Assembly: GCF_030326305.1 (NCBI RefSeq)
Contig: NZ_JACAKB010000013.1
Location: forward strand, 1-64,000
DNA: 64,000 nt
DNA from: Myroides odoratimimus
Lineage (GTDB): Bacteria > Bacteroidota > Bacteroidia > Flavobacteriales > Flavobacteriaceae
Direction of reading: 5' to 3'
The position numbers and the translations under genes are program-made. The notes beneath the pieces were generated by a model. That model was not told the origin of the DNA and did no database searches. It was given only the letters and a program-made list of their open reading frames with translations. This document shows positions 53,310-62,224 of this stretch, in pieces. Numbering within the stretch: the first letter of the stretch is position 1; each line of letters starts with the position of its first letter.

Positions 53310-54671
53310 ATGCGTATACATTTTATCGCAATCGGAGGAAGTGCAATGCACAATTTGGCATTAGCCTTACATGCAAAAGGAGATATTGTAACAGGTAGTG
53401 ATGACACTATATTTGAACCTTCTAAATCTAGATTAGAAGCTAAGGGATTATTACCAAAAGAAGAAGGGTGGTTCCCAGAGAAGATAACAGAAGAGATAGA
53501 CGTTATTATTCTAGGGATGCATGCTAAGGGGGATAACCCAGAATTGCTAAAAGCAAAAGAATTAGGACTGACTATTTATTCTTACCCTGAGTTTATCTAC
53601 GAACATTCTAAGAATAAAACACGTGTTGTAATAGGTGGGTCTCACGGTAAGACTACTATTACTTCTATGATATTACACGTGATGCATTATCATAACGTAG
53701 AAGTAGATTATCTAGTAGGAGCACAGTTAGAAGGTTTCGATAGAATGGTGAACCTAACTTCTGATAATGAATTTATGCTAATAGAAGGAGATGAGTACCT
53801 ATCATCAGCATTAGATCTTCGTCCTAAATTTCATATCTATCAGCCGAATATCGCTTTGTTAAGTGGTATAGCATGGGATCATATTAATGTATTCCCAACT
53901 TTCGAAAACTATGTAGAGCAGTTTAAGATTTTTATAGGCAAGTTAGTCAATGGTGGAATCTTAGTATATAACGAAGAAGACGCTGTGGTAAACCAACTAG
54001 TAGAAGAAGCTACTAATCCGATTAGAAAGATACCTTATACTACACCATCATATACTATCGAGAATGAGCAGACTTATTTAGATACGAATGACGGGCCTAT
54101 GCCATTAGAAGTATTTGGTAAGCATAACCTTAGTAATATAAGTGGAGCGAAGTGGATCTGTCAGAATATGGGGATAGATGAAGAAGATTTCTACGAAGCT
54201 ATCGCATCATTTAAAGGAGCTTCTAAGAGATTAGAGAAGTTAGTAGAGACAGACCAGACAGTAATCTATAAAGACTTTGCACATTCGCCGAGTAAAGTGA
54301 TCGCTACAACAGAAGCAGTGAAGGCACAGTATCCTAATAAGAAAGTAATTGCTTGTCTAGAATTACATACCTATAGTAGTCTTAACTCTGCCTTCTTATC
54401 ACAGTATGAAGGCGCGTTAGCTAAGGCAGACGAAGCAGTGGTATTCTACTCTTTAGATGCCCTAAAGATTAAGAATATGCCAGAGATCTCTCAAGAGCAA
54501 ATGCAGACTGCATTTAATAGACCTGGGTTAGCTACTTATACTAACGCTACTGATTTTAAACAATATCTAGAGCAGTTAGACTTAAATAATGCGGTATTGT
54601 TATTCATGAGTTCTGGTAACTATGGAGGTTTGGACATGCAAGCGTTTAGTGAAAAAGTGAAGAATAAATAG
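53310..54671 (+). CDS. mpl: Murein peptide ligase Mpl
   Basis: 453 residues, Mur-ligase fold. The N-terminal Rossmann motif reads IHFIAIGGSAMHNLALAL. The ATP loop GGSHGKTT is at 109-116. Downstream come the motifs LIEGDEYLSSALDLRPKFHIY and DFAHSPSKVIATTEAV. The enzyme attaches the recycled tripeptide L-Ala-gamma-D-Glu-mDAP to UDP-MurNAc, bypassing MurC, D and E. MurC and Mpl are close; the YxSSAL motif and the length support Mpl. A strong terminator follows. Confidence 0.9.
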   Translation: MRIHFIAIGGSAMHNLALALHAKGDIVTGSDDTIFEPSKSRLEAKGLLPKEEGWFPEKITEEIDVIILGMHAKGDNPELLKAKELGLTIYSYPEFIYEHSKNKTRVVIGGSHGKTTITSMILHVMHYHNVEVDYLVGAQLEGFDRMVNLTSDNEFMLIEGDEYLSSALDLRPKFHIYQPNIALLSGIAWDHINVFPTFENYVEQFKIFIGKLVNGGILVYNEEDAVVNQLVEEATNPIRKIPYTTPSYTIENEQTYLDTNDGPMPLEVFGKHNLSNISGAKWICQNMGIDEEDFYEAIASFKGASKRLEKLVETDQTVIYKDFAHSPSKVIATTEAVKAQYPNKKVIACLELHTYSSLNSAFLSQYEGALAKADEAVVFYSLDALKIKNMPEISQEQMQTAFNRPGLATYTNATDFKQYLEQLDLNNAVLLFMSSGNYGGLDMQAFSEKVKNK

Positions 54672-54700
54672 AGCATATACACTATCCTTATTATACTATT

Positions 54701-54744
54701 AAAGAGGTTATCAAATACAACAGTACTTGATAACCTCTTTTTAT
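54701..54744 (+). terminator. Terminator of mpl
   Basis: 14-bp arms AAAGAGGTTATCAA / TTGATAACCTCTTT around a 12-base loop, then T residues. Confidence 0.85.
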
Positions 54745-54830
54745 TTGAATATTGATCGCATTTTAATATACACTTAATATAGAAGATATCTCTTAGGTTT
54801 AGTTTTTGTGAGATAGATAAGTATAAATCA

Positions 54831-55529
54831 ATGACTATGGAACACCAGAAAATAACGATCAAACAATGGGCAGAAGATGATAGACCTAGAGAAAAATTAA
54901 TGTTGAAAGGCAAGTCCTCTTTAAGTGATGCCGAACTATTAGCTATACTCATAGGATCAGGACATAGAGAGGAGTCTGCTGTAGAGCTGTGTAAGCGTAT
55001 ATTGGCTATGTATAATAATAACCTAAGTGTATTAGCTAGACAGAGCATTGCAAGACTTACTGCATTTAAGGGAATAGGAGAAGCGAAGGCTATTGCGATT
55101 ATTGCAGCTTTAGAGATAGGGCAGAGAAGGAGGCTAAGTGAGCGTGTAGAAGACCCTATTATAAGTTCTAGCAGTGATGTCTTTGAATTGATTAATCCAA
55201 TTATAGGCGATCTAGAGCATGAAGAGTTTTGGGTGCTTTACCTGAATAATTCTAATAAAGTAAAGTTTAAATCCCCGTTGAGCAAAGGTGGGATGACAGG
55301 CACTGTAGTAGATGTGAGACTTTTATTTCAGATAGCGTTAGAGCAGAAGGCAGTCGGGATAATCTTGACTCATAACCATCCTAGCGGTAAAGTCAAGCCA
55401 AGTGATGCGGATATTCAGATTACTAAAAAGATTAAAGAAGCAGGACGTATTATGGACATCCAGTTACTAGATCATTTGATCATTACAGAGTATAGTTACT
55501 ACAGCTTTGCAGATGAAGGAATTTTATAA
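54831..55529 (+). CDS. radC: RadC/JAB-domain protein
   Basis: 232 residues. The N-terminal helix-hairpin-helix segment (LTAFKGIGEAKAIAIIAALEIG, about 76-97) precedes a JAMM metalloprotease-like domain with His181-Asn-His183-Pro-Ser-Gly and Asp194. The name RadC comes from an old link to DNA repair that has not held up; the function is unclear. An ATG at 54837 (MEHQ) is an alternative start. It lies upstream of the HAD gene, 55 bases apart. Confidence 0.93.
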   Translation: MTMEHQKITIKQWAEDDRPREKLMLKGKSSLSDAELLAILIGSGHREESAVELCKRILAMYNNNLSVLARQSIARLTAFKGIGEAKAIAIIAALEIGQRRRLSERVEDPIISSSSDVFELINPIIGDLEHEEFWVLYLNNSNKVKFKSPLSKGGMTGTVVDVRLLFQIALEQKAVGIILTHNHPSGKVKPSDADIQITKKIKEAGRIMDIQLLDHLIITEYSYYSFADEGIL

Positions 55530-55551
55530 GTAGTTTTAGTTCTAAAATACC

Positions 55552-55559
55552 TACTTTTG
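55552..55559 (+). promoter_or_regulatory. -7 box of the HAD phosphatase gene
   Basis: TACTTTTG, matching TAnnTTTG, 26 bases before the ATG at 55585. Confidence 0.5.
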
Positions 55560-55584
55560 TAAGTCAAACAAAAGATTATAAAAA

Positions 55585-56283
55585 ATGGGAGTAAAAAGCT
55601 TAACGAGTAAGACAGATATCTTTTTTGATCTAGACCATACCTTATGGGACTTTGAGAAGAACTCTGCTTTAGCTTTTAATGATGTTATTGAAGAATTAAA
55701 ATTACCTTTTAGTACAGAGGCTTTTCTAAACCATTATGTCGCGATTAACAACGAGTATTGGGATAAGTATAGTTTAAATCAGGTAACTAAAGAGGAGCTT
55801 AGAATTGGGAGAATCAGAGATACCTTTGCTAAGCTAGGATATCAGTCTACTACAGAAGAGATGTTGCTATTAGGAGATAATTATCTAAAGGCTATGCCTA
55901 ATCATAACTATCTATTCGATGGTGCTATAGAAGTATTAGATTACTTACAAGACAAATATAAGCTTCATATTATCACCAACGGTTTTAATGAAGTACAAGG
56001 CAAAAAGTTAGACCGATCAGGGATATCAGGCTACTTTCAGACAGTCACTAACTCTGAGATGGCTGGGGTGAGTAAGCCTAATCCAGAGATATTTAATTAT
56101 GCATTAGATAAAGCTAAGGTAGGAGTGAAAGACTCTGTGATGATAGGAGATAACTTCTTAGCTGATATAGAAGGAGCGCTAGGAGTAGGAATGGATGCGA
56201 TATATTACAGTCAATCAAAAGAAAGAGTAACACCTCAGATCTATCACGTACAGAAATTAATAGAACTAAAAGACCTGCTATAA
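55585..56283 (+). CDS. HAD phosphatase, YjjG-like nucleotidase
   Basis: 232 residues. Motif I is FFDLDHTLWDFEKNS with the two aspartates. TNGF is motif II, SKPNPEIF carries the motif III lysine, and GDNFLADIEGALGVGM is motif IV. The DLDHTLWDFxxNS start and the length fit the YjjG/noncanonical pyrimidine nucleotidase branch, which removes phosphate from damaged nucleotides. The stop codon lies inside a terminator hairpin shared with rarA. Confidence 0.87.
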   Translation: MGVKSLTSKTDIFFDLDHTLWDFEKNSALAFNDVIEELKLPFSTEAFLNHYVAINNEYWDKYSLNQVTKEELRIGRIRDTFAKLGYQSTTEEMLLLGDNYLKAMPNHNYLFDGAIEVLDYLQDKYKLHIITNGFNEVQGKKLDRSGISGYFQTVTNSEMAGVSKPNPEIFNYALDKAKVGVKDSVMIGDNFLADIEGALGVGMDAIYYSQSKERVTPQIYHVQKLIELKDLL

Positions 56284-56293
56284 GCAGGTCTTT
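56269..56293. terminator. Terminator between the HAD gene and rarA
   Basis: Perfect 11-bp arms AAAGACCTGCT / AGCAGGTCTTT with an ATA loop. The last HAD codons are part of the stem. Confidence 0.8.
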
Positions 56294-56297
56294 CTAT

Positions 56298-57575
56298 TTA
56301 GTAGTTGTATTTAAATTTCCATCTGTTTCGCAAGAATTCTCGAGTACTATTCTCTCTATTGTTCACACCAGGTTCATAGAGTACAGTGCCTTCTAGTTCA
56401 TCTGGTAGAAACTCTTGTTCTACGAAGTTATTTGTATAGTCATGAGAGTATAAATACTCTTGGCCATACCCTAATTCTTTCATTAGTTTAGTAGGTGCAT
56501 TTCTTAAGTGTATAGGTACAGATAAGTCACCAGTTTGTTTGACGAGTTGCTGTGCTTTACCTATTGCTAGATAGGTAGAGTTGCTCTTAGGCGAGGTAGC
56601 TAGATAGATAGCGCACTGGCTAAGTAGTATTCTACTCTCAGGATACCCTATGACAGACACAGCCTGGAAGGTATTGTTAGCCATAATGAGCGCAGTCGGA
56701 TTAGCATTACCGATATCTTCCGATGCAGCTATAAGTAATCTTCGCGCGATGAACTTCACATCTTCACCCCCCTCTATCATTCTCGCCAGCCAATATACAG
56801 CCCCATTAGGGTCGCTACCTCTGATAGATTTGATAAAAGCAGATACGATATCATAGTGCTGCTCACCAGTCTTATCATATAGTACAGTGTTCTTTTGTAC
56901 TATTTGCATTACGCGTTCATTGGTGATCTCGATCTCGTCATCATGAGTAGCGTTGATGATAAGCTCAAAGGTGTTTAATAGCTTACGACCATCTCCACCT
57001 GATATTCTAAAGAGAGCTTCTGTCTCTGTCAGGGTTATCTTTTTCTTTTTTAAGAAGAGATCTTTACTCATAGCGCGCTCTAAGAGGTGTTGTAAGTCTT
57101 CTTTTGTAAACGCATTAAGGGTGTAGACCTGACATCTAGAGAGCAGAGCAGGGATAACTTCGAAGCTCGGATTCTCTGTTGTAGCCCCGATAAGAGTAAC
57201 CCAGCCACGCTCTACAGCTGCTAATAGAGAGTCTTGTTGAGATTTACTAAAGCGGTGTATCTCATCGATGAATAGAATAGGGTTCCTAGCAGTGAATAGA
57301 CCACTGTTAGACTTGGCCTTTTCGATTACTTCTCTGATATCTTTAACCCCTGAGTTAATTGCGCTCAATACATAGAATGGTCTTTCGCTCTCTTTTGCGA
57401 TAATTTCTGCCAGGGTAGTTTTGCCTGTGCCTGGAGGTCCCCAAAAGATTAAGGATGGGATAAACCCAACTTTTAACTGATTCGTTAAGATACCATTCTC
57501 TCCCACGAGGTGTTCTTGACTGACATAGTCACTCAGTGTATGTGGGCGTACTCGTTCTGCTAAAGGTGCTTCCAT
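56298..57575 (-). CDS. rarA: Replication-associated recombination protein A
   Basis: About 425 residues from the ATG at 57575. The frame extends to 57599, but a minus-strand TATTTTTG promoter box (57606-57599) would lie across that start, so the shorter one is right. Walker A is GPPGTGKT near residue 46-53, DEIHRF is Walker B, and [11 protein letters not shown] is the sensor region. RarA (MgsA) is an AAA+ clamp-loader-like ATPase that acts at stalled replication forks. It stands alone and faces a 700-base gap. Confidence 0.95.
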   Translation of the reverse strand: MEAPLAERVRPHTLSDYVSQEHLVGENGILTNQLKVGFIPSLIFWGPPGTGKTTLAEIIAKESERPFYVLSAINSGVKDIREVIEKAKSNSGLFTARNPILFIDEIHRFSKSQQDSLLAAVERGWVTLIGATTENPSFEVIPALLSRCQVYTLNAFTKEDLQHLLERAMSKDLFLKKKKITLTETEALFRISGGDGRKLLNTFELIINATHDDEIEITNERVMQIVQKNTVLYDKTGEQHYDIVSAFIKSIRGSDPNGAVYWLARMIEGGEDVKFIARRLLIAASEDIGNANPTALIMANNTFQAVSVIGYPESRILLSQCAIYLATSPKSNSTYLAIGKAQQLVKQTGDLSVPIHLRNAPTKLMKELGYGQEYLYSHDYTNNFVEQEFLPDELEGTVLYEPGVNNRENSTREFLRNRWKFKYNY

Positions 57576-57598
57576 TATCGTAATTAAATCTCTTATCA

Positions 57599-57606
57599 CA
57601 AAAATA
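57599..57606 (-). promoter_or_regulatory. -7 box of rarA
   Basis: Read leftward: TATTTTTG. It fixes the rarA start at 57575. Confidence 0.55.
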
Positions 57607-58312
57607 CAATCTCTTTTTTAGATAACGATGTTTTTCCATAATGGAATATGCAAGGTCTAGTAGTTATAGGTTAGAGTGTGAATATTTGGACATAAGCTAA
57701 TGTTAATGTAAATTCTTACTTAAAGGAGAATACGTGGAGTATAAAAGAAGTATTCATGGACAGAGCACTTCTCTTTCCCAGTATTTATTGCCTATTGTCC
57801 TACTATTGTCGAAGGAGTTTGCATCAATGCCCTATTTTACTAGGGTAATGGTATATTTTAAATATTATGTTTTTTAAGGTTTTTTGTGTAATTGATTGAT
57901 ATTTAAGTTGTTATTTGTTATGTTGAATAAAAAAAATGATTACTTTTTTCTTTGATTTAGGGATTATTGGCTTGTTTTGGACACTTTTTTCAAAAAAAAC
58001 AGGTAGTGATATCGTTCATTGCTCTCTTTTAGACCAATATAAGGCAGTATAAATTAAAAAGTGACTTGCTTTTTTTTGAAGAAGGTTACAGTATAGAGAT
58101 ACTTTTAAAGAGGATGATAGTCGTCTCTATGCTAAAATGATGTGAAGGAAAAAACAATCCGTTATAAAATGAGTTATATTTAACCTATATAAAATTTGAG
58201 TGCATTGTATAATAGCCTTTCATAACAAGAGGTGTTTTTGAATAGGACTTGTATAGGGAGTAAATATGAACCTTATATAATAAGATGCACTTAGGGAGAA
58301 AGGAAATAATAT
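57607..58312. other. 700-bp intergenic region with repeat copy B
   Basis: Divergent gap between rarA and the rhomboid gene. It holds repeat copy B (57728-57822). 57866-57920 resembles 15690-15735 on the same strand (GATTGATATTTA and T-rich context). No coding frame, and no RNA gene seen. Confidence 0.4.
57728..57822. repeat. Dispersed intergenic repeat, copy B
   Basis: 95 bases that align with the reverse complement of 15796-15889. It starts with the shared 20-mer GAATACGTGGAGTATAAAAG and contains TATTGTCCTACTATTGTCGAA (20 of 21 bases shared with copy A). It is less self-complementary than copy A. Confidence 0.65.
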
Positions 58313-59071
58313 ATGAGTAAAGAGAAATTACCTCCATTATCTATTAATCTAATTTTACTCCCCTTATTCGTCGTTGTACTGATATGGGGAGTGTATTGGA
58401 TGGATTGGAATAATTTTTATGAGTTACACGAGTATGGCGTATTGCCCAGAACGGTAGTGGGGTTGAGGGGAATTGTGTTTAGCCCTTTTATACACGGTGG
58501 GATAAAGCATTTGTATAATAATTCTATAGCCCTCTTCGTACTGCTATTAATGTTGCAGTATTTTTATAAGAGACAAGCCTTGATAGTTCTGGTTTTAGGT
58601 ATTCTGCTATCAGGTTTCGGTACCTGGCTGATAGGTAGAGATAGTTATCATATCGGGGCTAGTGGATTAGTCTATGTGTTAGTGAGTTTTATGTTCTTTA
58701 AGGGGGTACAGACACGATATTATAGGCTGATGGCATTATCACTGGTGATCGTAGTGCTATATGGTGGGATGGTCTGGTATATGTTTCCTCATGTAGAGAA
58801 TGGTATTTCGTGGGAAGGTCATCTGAGTGGCTTTTTGACAGGATTAGTACTTAGTTTTTTAGTTTCTTCTCCTGAGCATATAGAGCAGGGGTATAAGTAT
58901 GAGTGGCAAGACCCTAACTTTGATCCTCAGTCAGATCCTTTTATGAGGTGCTTCGATGAGCAAGGTAACTTTATTATTATACCGAAGCAGAAGGTAAGTA
59001 AGGATCCTTATAGGAAGACACTACCAGTGCTGATCTCTCAGTACAGAATCAGTGAACAGTATAAACTATAA
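58313..59071 (+). CDS. Rhomboid-family intramembrane serine protease
   Basis: 252 residues, six or seven membrane helices in the N-terminal 190 residues. The catalytic pair is Ser117 in GASG and His170 in GHLSG. HLYNNSIALF (HxxxN type) is the conserved helix-2 motif. The cytoplasmic tail of about 55 residues is acidic and lacks known motifs. The substrates are unknown. The stop codon lies within the long palindrome shared with the next gene on the other strand. A GGGAGAAAGG stretch upstream may be a ribosome site. Confidence 0.9.
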   Translation: MSKEKLPPLSINLILLPLFVVVLIWGVYWMDWNNFYELHEYGVLPRTVVGLRGIVFSPFIHGGIKHLYNNSIALFVLLLMLQYFYKRQALIVLVLGILLSGFGTWLIGRDSYHIGASGLVYVLVSFMFFKGVQTRYYRLMALSLVIVVLYGGMVWYMFPHVENGISWEGHLSGFLTGLVLSFLVSSPEHIEQGYKYEWQDPNFDPQSDPFMRCFDEQGNFIIIPKQKVSKDPYRKTLPVLISQYRISEQYKL

Positions 59072-59100
59072 AAGCACCTTAGAAGGTGCTTTTATAGTTT
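59063..59100. terminator. Bidirectional terminator, stop codons in the stem
   Basis: Perfect 18-bp arms around AG (AAACTATAAAAGCACCTT and complement). Both the rhomboid stop (59071) and the stop of the leftward gene (59079) fall inside it. Confidence 0.85.
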
Positions 59101-60125
59101 TTGACTACGAAGTCTATTGCTGTTTCGAGTATCTCTCCCATATTGTTACAATATTTAAAAGACTTCTCGTGAGTTAGTTTGTGTAAGGACATTTTTAACT
59201 CTTCTACATTCTCTGGAGTAGAGACGGTATCTTGTATCATCACGTGTATCAGTTCGTCTAATCTCTCCTTATTGCTAAGTACTCTTCTTACGATCACAGA
59301 TCTCACTTCTCGTCTATACTGCTCTATCGAGGTATGTTTTAGTTTTTCTAATACCATCTTCACGATAGTGTAGTTCTCTTTAAAGAACTGGGGAAGGTAG
59401 AACTTGAGGTTGCCTTCATAGTTCTGCTGATCGAAGTCGATAGCTCTGATTCTATAGACCACCTGATCGAAGTCATGAGTAGGTATGATGACGAAGTTAT
59501 AGGATCTCATATCACCTAGTAGACCGATCATACAGCGTTCATTAAATTTGACAAACTCTTTAGCGATCTGAGATTTTTCACTTTCAGTACATTTCGGCAA
59601 GTGATCTGTGATGAATACATCAGCAGGTATACCTAATATGTGTTCTTCGATTAAGGTATCATTGTGTACGAGATAGTTCATCGTATTCGGTGATAGCATC
59701 TCTTCTAGTTCTAGCCCATATATACGAGAGGCGTCGGCTCTCTTTACATAGAAGTTGGTGATATTGTCATTAAGTATATTACGTACTTTCACTCTGAATG
59801 GCTTAGAATTTCCAAACGAACAAAAGTCAATATGATCAATAGTTAGATACTGTAGTGTCTCGATGTCACCATCAGAGTGAAGTAAGGTATATATCTTAGT
59901 AAGGCTAGCTTCTATCTCTTTATACTCGAACTCTGGATAATATACACGTAACCACAGTGTATCGTTACCGTTGCTGTCCTCGATATTGATATAACCACTG
60001 AAGCGCAATAAGTCATCATAGATCACACTAGTCTTAGTAGTGCGTTTATACTTGGTCAAGTATTCCATGAACTCATCGCTAACAGGGTAGTTAGGCTTCT
60101 TTAATAATACCTTTACGTCTTTCAA
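59079..60125 (-). CDS. Unrecognised protein with kinase-like motifs
   Basis: 348 residues, no signal or membrane segment. The order of residues recalls a protein-kinase-like fold: Lys128 (FYVKRADASR), acidic residues near 139-142, IEEHILGIPADVF as a hinge, GDMRSYN at 204-210 (catalytic-loop-like, with Asp205 and Asn210), and IDFDQQ at 229-234 (metal-binding-loop-like). I cannot name a family and no nucleotide loop is obvious. It starts 3 bases after the end of rlmB and is probably co-transcribed with it. Confidence 0.5.
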   Translation of the reverse strand: MKDVKVLLKKPNYPVSDEFMEYLTKYKRTTKTSVIYDDLLRFSGYINIEDSNGNDTLWLRVYYPEFEYKEIEASLTKIYTLLHSDGDIETLQYLTIDHIDFCSFGNSKPFRVKVRNILNDNITNFYVKRADASRIYGLELEEMLSPNTMNYLVHNDTLIEEHILGIPADVFITDHLPKCTESEKSQIAKEFVKFNERCMIGLLGDMRSYNFVIIPTHDFDQVVYRIRAIDFDQQNYEGNLKFYLPQFFKENYTIVKMVLEKLKHTSIEQYRREVRSVIVRRVLSNKERLDELIHVMIQDTVSTPENVEELKMSLHKLTHEKSFKYCNNMGEILETAIDFVVKNYKSTF

Positions 60126-60128
60126 ATC

Positions 60129-60863
60129 TTATCTTCTTTGTCTAATTGTTTCGTATAAAAATGCTCCACACGCTACAGATACGTTTAGTGAATCTATTGT
60201 GCTAAACATTGGTAATTTTGCTTTCTCATCTATGATTTTAAGTACAGATGGGTTGATACCTTTATCTTCACTTCCCATAATGATCGCTACAGGTACATTT
60301 AGATCTACATCATAGATTTCTTTTTCTGCTTTCTCTGTTGCGCCTAGTGTTACTACACCAGATCCTTGTAGATAGAATACTGCATCCTTAATGTGGTCTA
60401 CTTTACAGATAGGAATATTAAATACAGCACCAGCAGATGTTTTTACTGTATCTCCGTTTACTGGAGCAGCTCCATTCTTAGATATGATGATACCATCTGC
60501 ACCACAGCATACAGCAGTACGTATAATAGCACCGAAGTTACGAGCATCTGATATCTGATCTAGGATGACGAAAAGAGGTTTCTCTTTTTTCTCTAATACA
60601 CCTTCTACTAATGTTTCTAGTGAAGTAAAAGAGATAGGAGAGATGTTAGCTACAGCTCCTTGATGATTTTTATTAGTTAGTTTATTTAGTTTTTCGATAG
60701 GTACATAAGAGAAGTTTACGTTATTCTTCTTTAAAGTCTTAAGAAGAGAACTCATTAACTCTCCAGAAGCTTCTTTCTGAATGAATACCTTATCTATATC
60801 TTTTCCTGCTTCTATGGCTTCGATGATTGCACGAATACCAAATATCTGATTGTCCTGTTCCAT
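60129..60863 (-). CDS. rlmB: 23S rRNA 2'-O-methyltransferase, TrmH/SPOUT family
   Basis: 244 residues. The first part is the small substrate-binding domain. The SPOUT domain carries LDQISDARNFGAIIRTA, IMGSEDKGINPSVL and DSLNVSVACGAFLYE, the three SAM-binding knot motifs. Its likely target is the 2'-hydroxyl of G2251 in 23S rRNA, as for RlmB; another TrmH member cannot be excluded. It is first in a two-gene unit with the kinase-like gene 3 bases on. TATCTTTG at 60908-60901 (minus) is the likely promoter. Confidence 0.88.
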   Translation of the reverse strand: MEQDNQIFGIRAIIEAIEAGKDIDKVFIQKEASGELMSSLLKTLKKNNVNFSYVPIEKLNKLTNKNHQGAVANISPISFTSLETLVEGVLEKKEKPLFVILDQISDARNFGAIIRTAVCCGADGIIISKNGAAPVNGDTVKTSAGAVFNIPICKVDHIKDAVFYLQGSGVVTLGATEKAEKEIYDVDLNVPVAIIMGSEDKGINPSVLKIIDEKAKLPMFSTIDSLNVSVACGAFLYETIRQRR

Positions 60864-61236
60864 GGGGCAAAGTTACTTATAATATAATTTAAAAAACGTG
60901 CAAAGATAGATTTTAAGTATTTGACTTTAGTGCTATTTATAAAAATATTAGATAGTATATACTATAATATATAGTAGAGGGTATAATATGGTATCCTAAT
61001 GAAATAAAACAGAATATTTTTTGTGAGAGATAAGAGGAGAGAAGAGAGAGCGGGTTTGTTTTTAGAATACTCTTAGGAGATAAAAGAGAGGTTTTTAAAC
61101 AAATGCTAGATTACTAAAAAGAAAGCGGAATAGTGTTGATAACTTTTGAATAAGTATTGCATAAAGAGAAAAAAAGAGGTAAAAGGCGAATTGTTGATAA
61201 AAAAAATTAATTATGTTGAAAATTAATGCTTTGAGG
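60864..61236. other. Divergent gap before the str operon
   Basis: About 370 AT-rich bases with no coding frame. TGTTGATAA occurs at 61136 and TTGTTGATAA at 61192, which shows that this 9-mer is not unique to the gap at 3956. No RNA gene. Confidence 0.4.
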
Positions 61237-61267
61237 TTTGAATAAATAAAAAATAGTTATACATTTG
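61237..61267 (+). promoter_or_regulatory. str operon promoter
   Basis: TTTG (61237-61240), 19 bases, TACATTTG (61260-61267): a full-consensus Bacteroidota promoter, as expected for ribosomal protein genes. The leader runs about 45-50 bases to rpsL. Confidence 0.75.
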
Positions 61268-61320
61268 CAACCCCGTATATAGTGCGGAATAATATATTGT
61301 AGAAATTATTAATAAACATT

Positions 61321-61701
61321 ATGCCAACAATTCAACAATTAGTAAGAACAGGGAGAACCCAATTGACTAAGAAGAGTAAATCGGTTGCTTTGGATTCTTG
61401 TCCTCAAAGAAGAGGAGTTTGTACGCGTGTTTATACTACTACACCTAAAAAACCAAACTCTGCAATGCGTAAAGTTGCAAGGGTACGTTTAACAAATGGT
61501 AATGAAGTAAACGCATACATCCCAGGAGAAGGACACAATTTACAAGAGCACTCGATAGTATTAGTTAGAGGTGGAAGGGTAAAAGATTTGCCAGGTGTTA
61601 GATACCACATCGTACGTGGAGCTTTGGATACTGCTGGAGTAAACGGTAGAACACAAAGAAGATCTAAATACGGAGCAAAACGTCCTAAAGACAAAAAATA
61701 A
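61321..61701 (+). CDS. rpsL: Ribosomal protein S12
   Basis: 126 residues. The [20 protein letters not shown] and [17 protein letters not shown] blocks are typical. Lys43 and Lys88 (count from Met) are the wild-type residues whose change gives streptomycin resistance, so the gene reads as susceptible. S12 sits at the decoding site of the 30S subunit. It is first in rpsL-rpsG-fusA, 25 bases before rpsG. Confidence 0.98.
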   Translation: MPTIQQLVRTGRTQLTKKSKSVALDSCPQRRGVCTRVYTTTPKKPNSAMRKVARVRLTNGNEVNAYIPGEGHNLQEHSIVLVRGGRVKDLPGVRYHIVRGALDTAGVNGRTQRRSKYGAKRPKDKK

Positions 61702-61726
61702 TCGTTTAAACGTTTAAGAAGAAGAC

Positions 61727-62203
61727 ATGAGAAAAAGACAGGCGAAAAAGAGACCTCTTTTACCAGATCCAAAATTTAATGATCAATTAGTTACGCGTTT
61801 TGTAAACAACTTAATGTGGGACGGTAAGAAATCAACAGCTTTTAAAGTATTCTATGATGCTTTAGAGATCGTTGAGGAGAAAAAACAAGATGAAGAAAAA
61901 TCTTCATTAGAAATTTGGAAAGATGCGTTAACTAACGTTATGCCACACGTAGAAGTTCGTTCTCGTCGTGTAGGTGGAGCTACATTCCAAATTCCAATGC
62001 AAATTCGTCCAGATAGAAAAATTTCTATGGCGATGAAATGGATGATTTTGTATGCGAGAAAAAGAAATGAGAAATCTATGGCTGGAAAATTAGCATCTGA
62101 AATCTTAGCTGCTGCTAAAGAAGAAGGAGCTGCTGTTAAAAAGAGAATGGATACTCATAAAATGGCTGAAGCTAATAAAGCATTCTCTCACTTTAGATTT
62201 TAA
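61727..62203 (+). CDS. rpsG: Ribosomal protein S7
   Basis: 158 residues. [19 protein letters not shown] and the [19 protein letters not shown] motif are typical. S7 starts assembly of the head of the 30S subunit and contacts the E-site tRNA. It is second in the str operon, with fusA following 21 bases later. Confidence 0.98.
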   Translation: MRKRQAKKRPLLPDPKFNDQLVTRFVNNLMWDGKKSTAFKVFYDALEIVEEKKQDEEKSSLEIWKDALTNVMPHVEVRSRRVGGATFQIPMQIRPDRKISMAMKWMILYARKRNEKSMAGKLASEILAAAKEEGAAVKKRMDTHKMAEANKAFSHFRF

Positions 62204-62224
62204 TCCATACAGAAACTATATACA

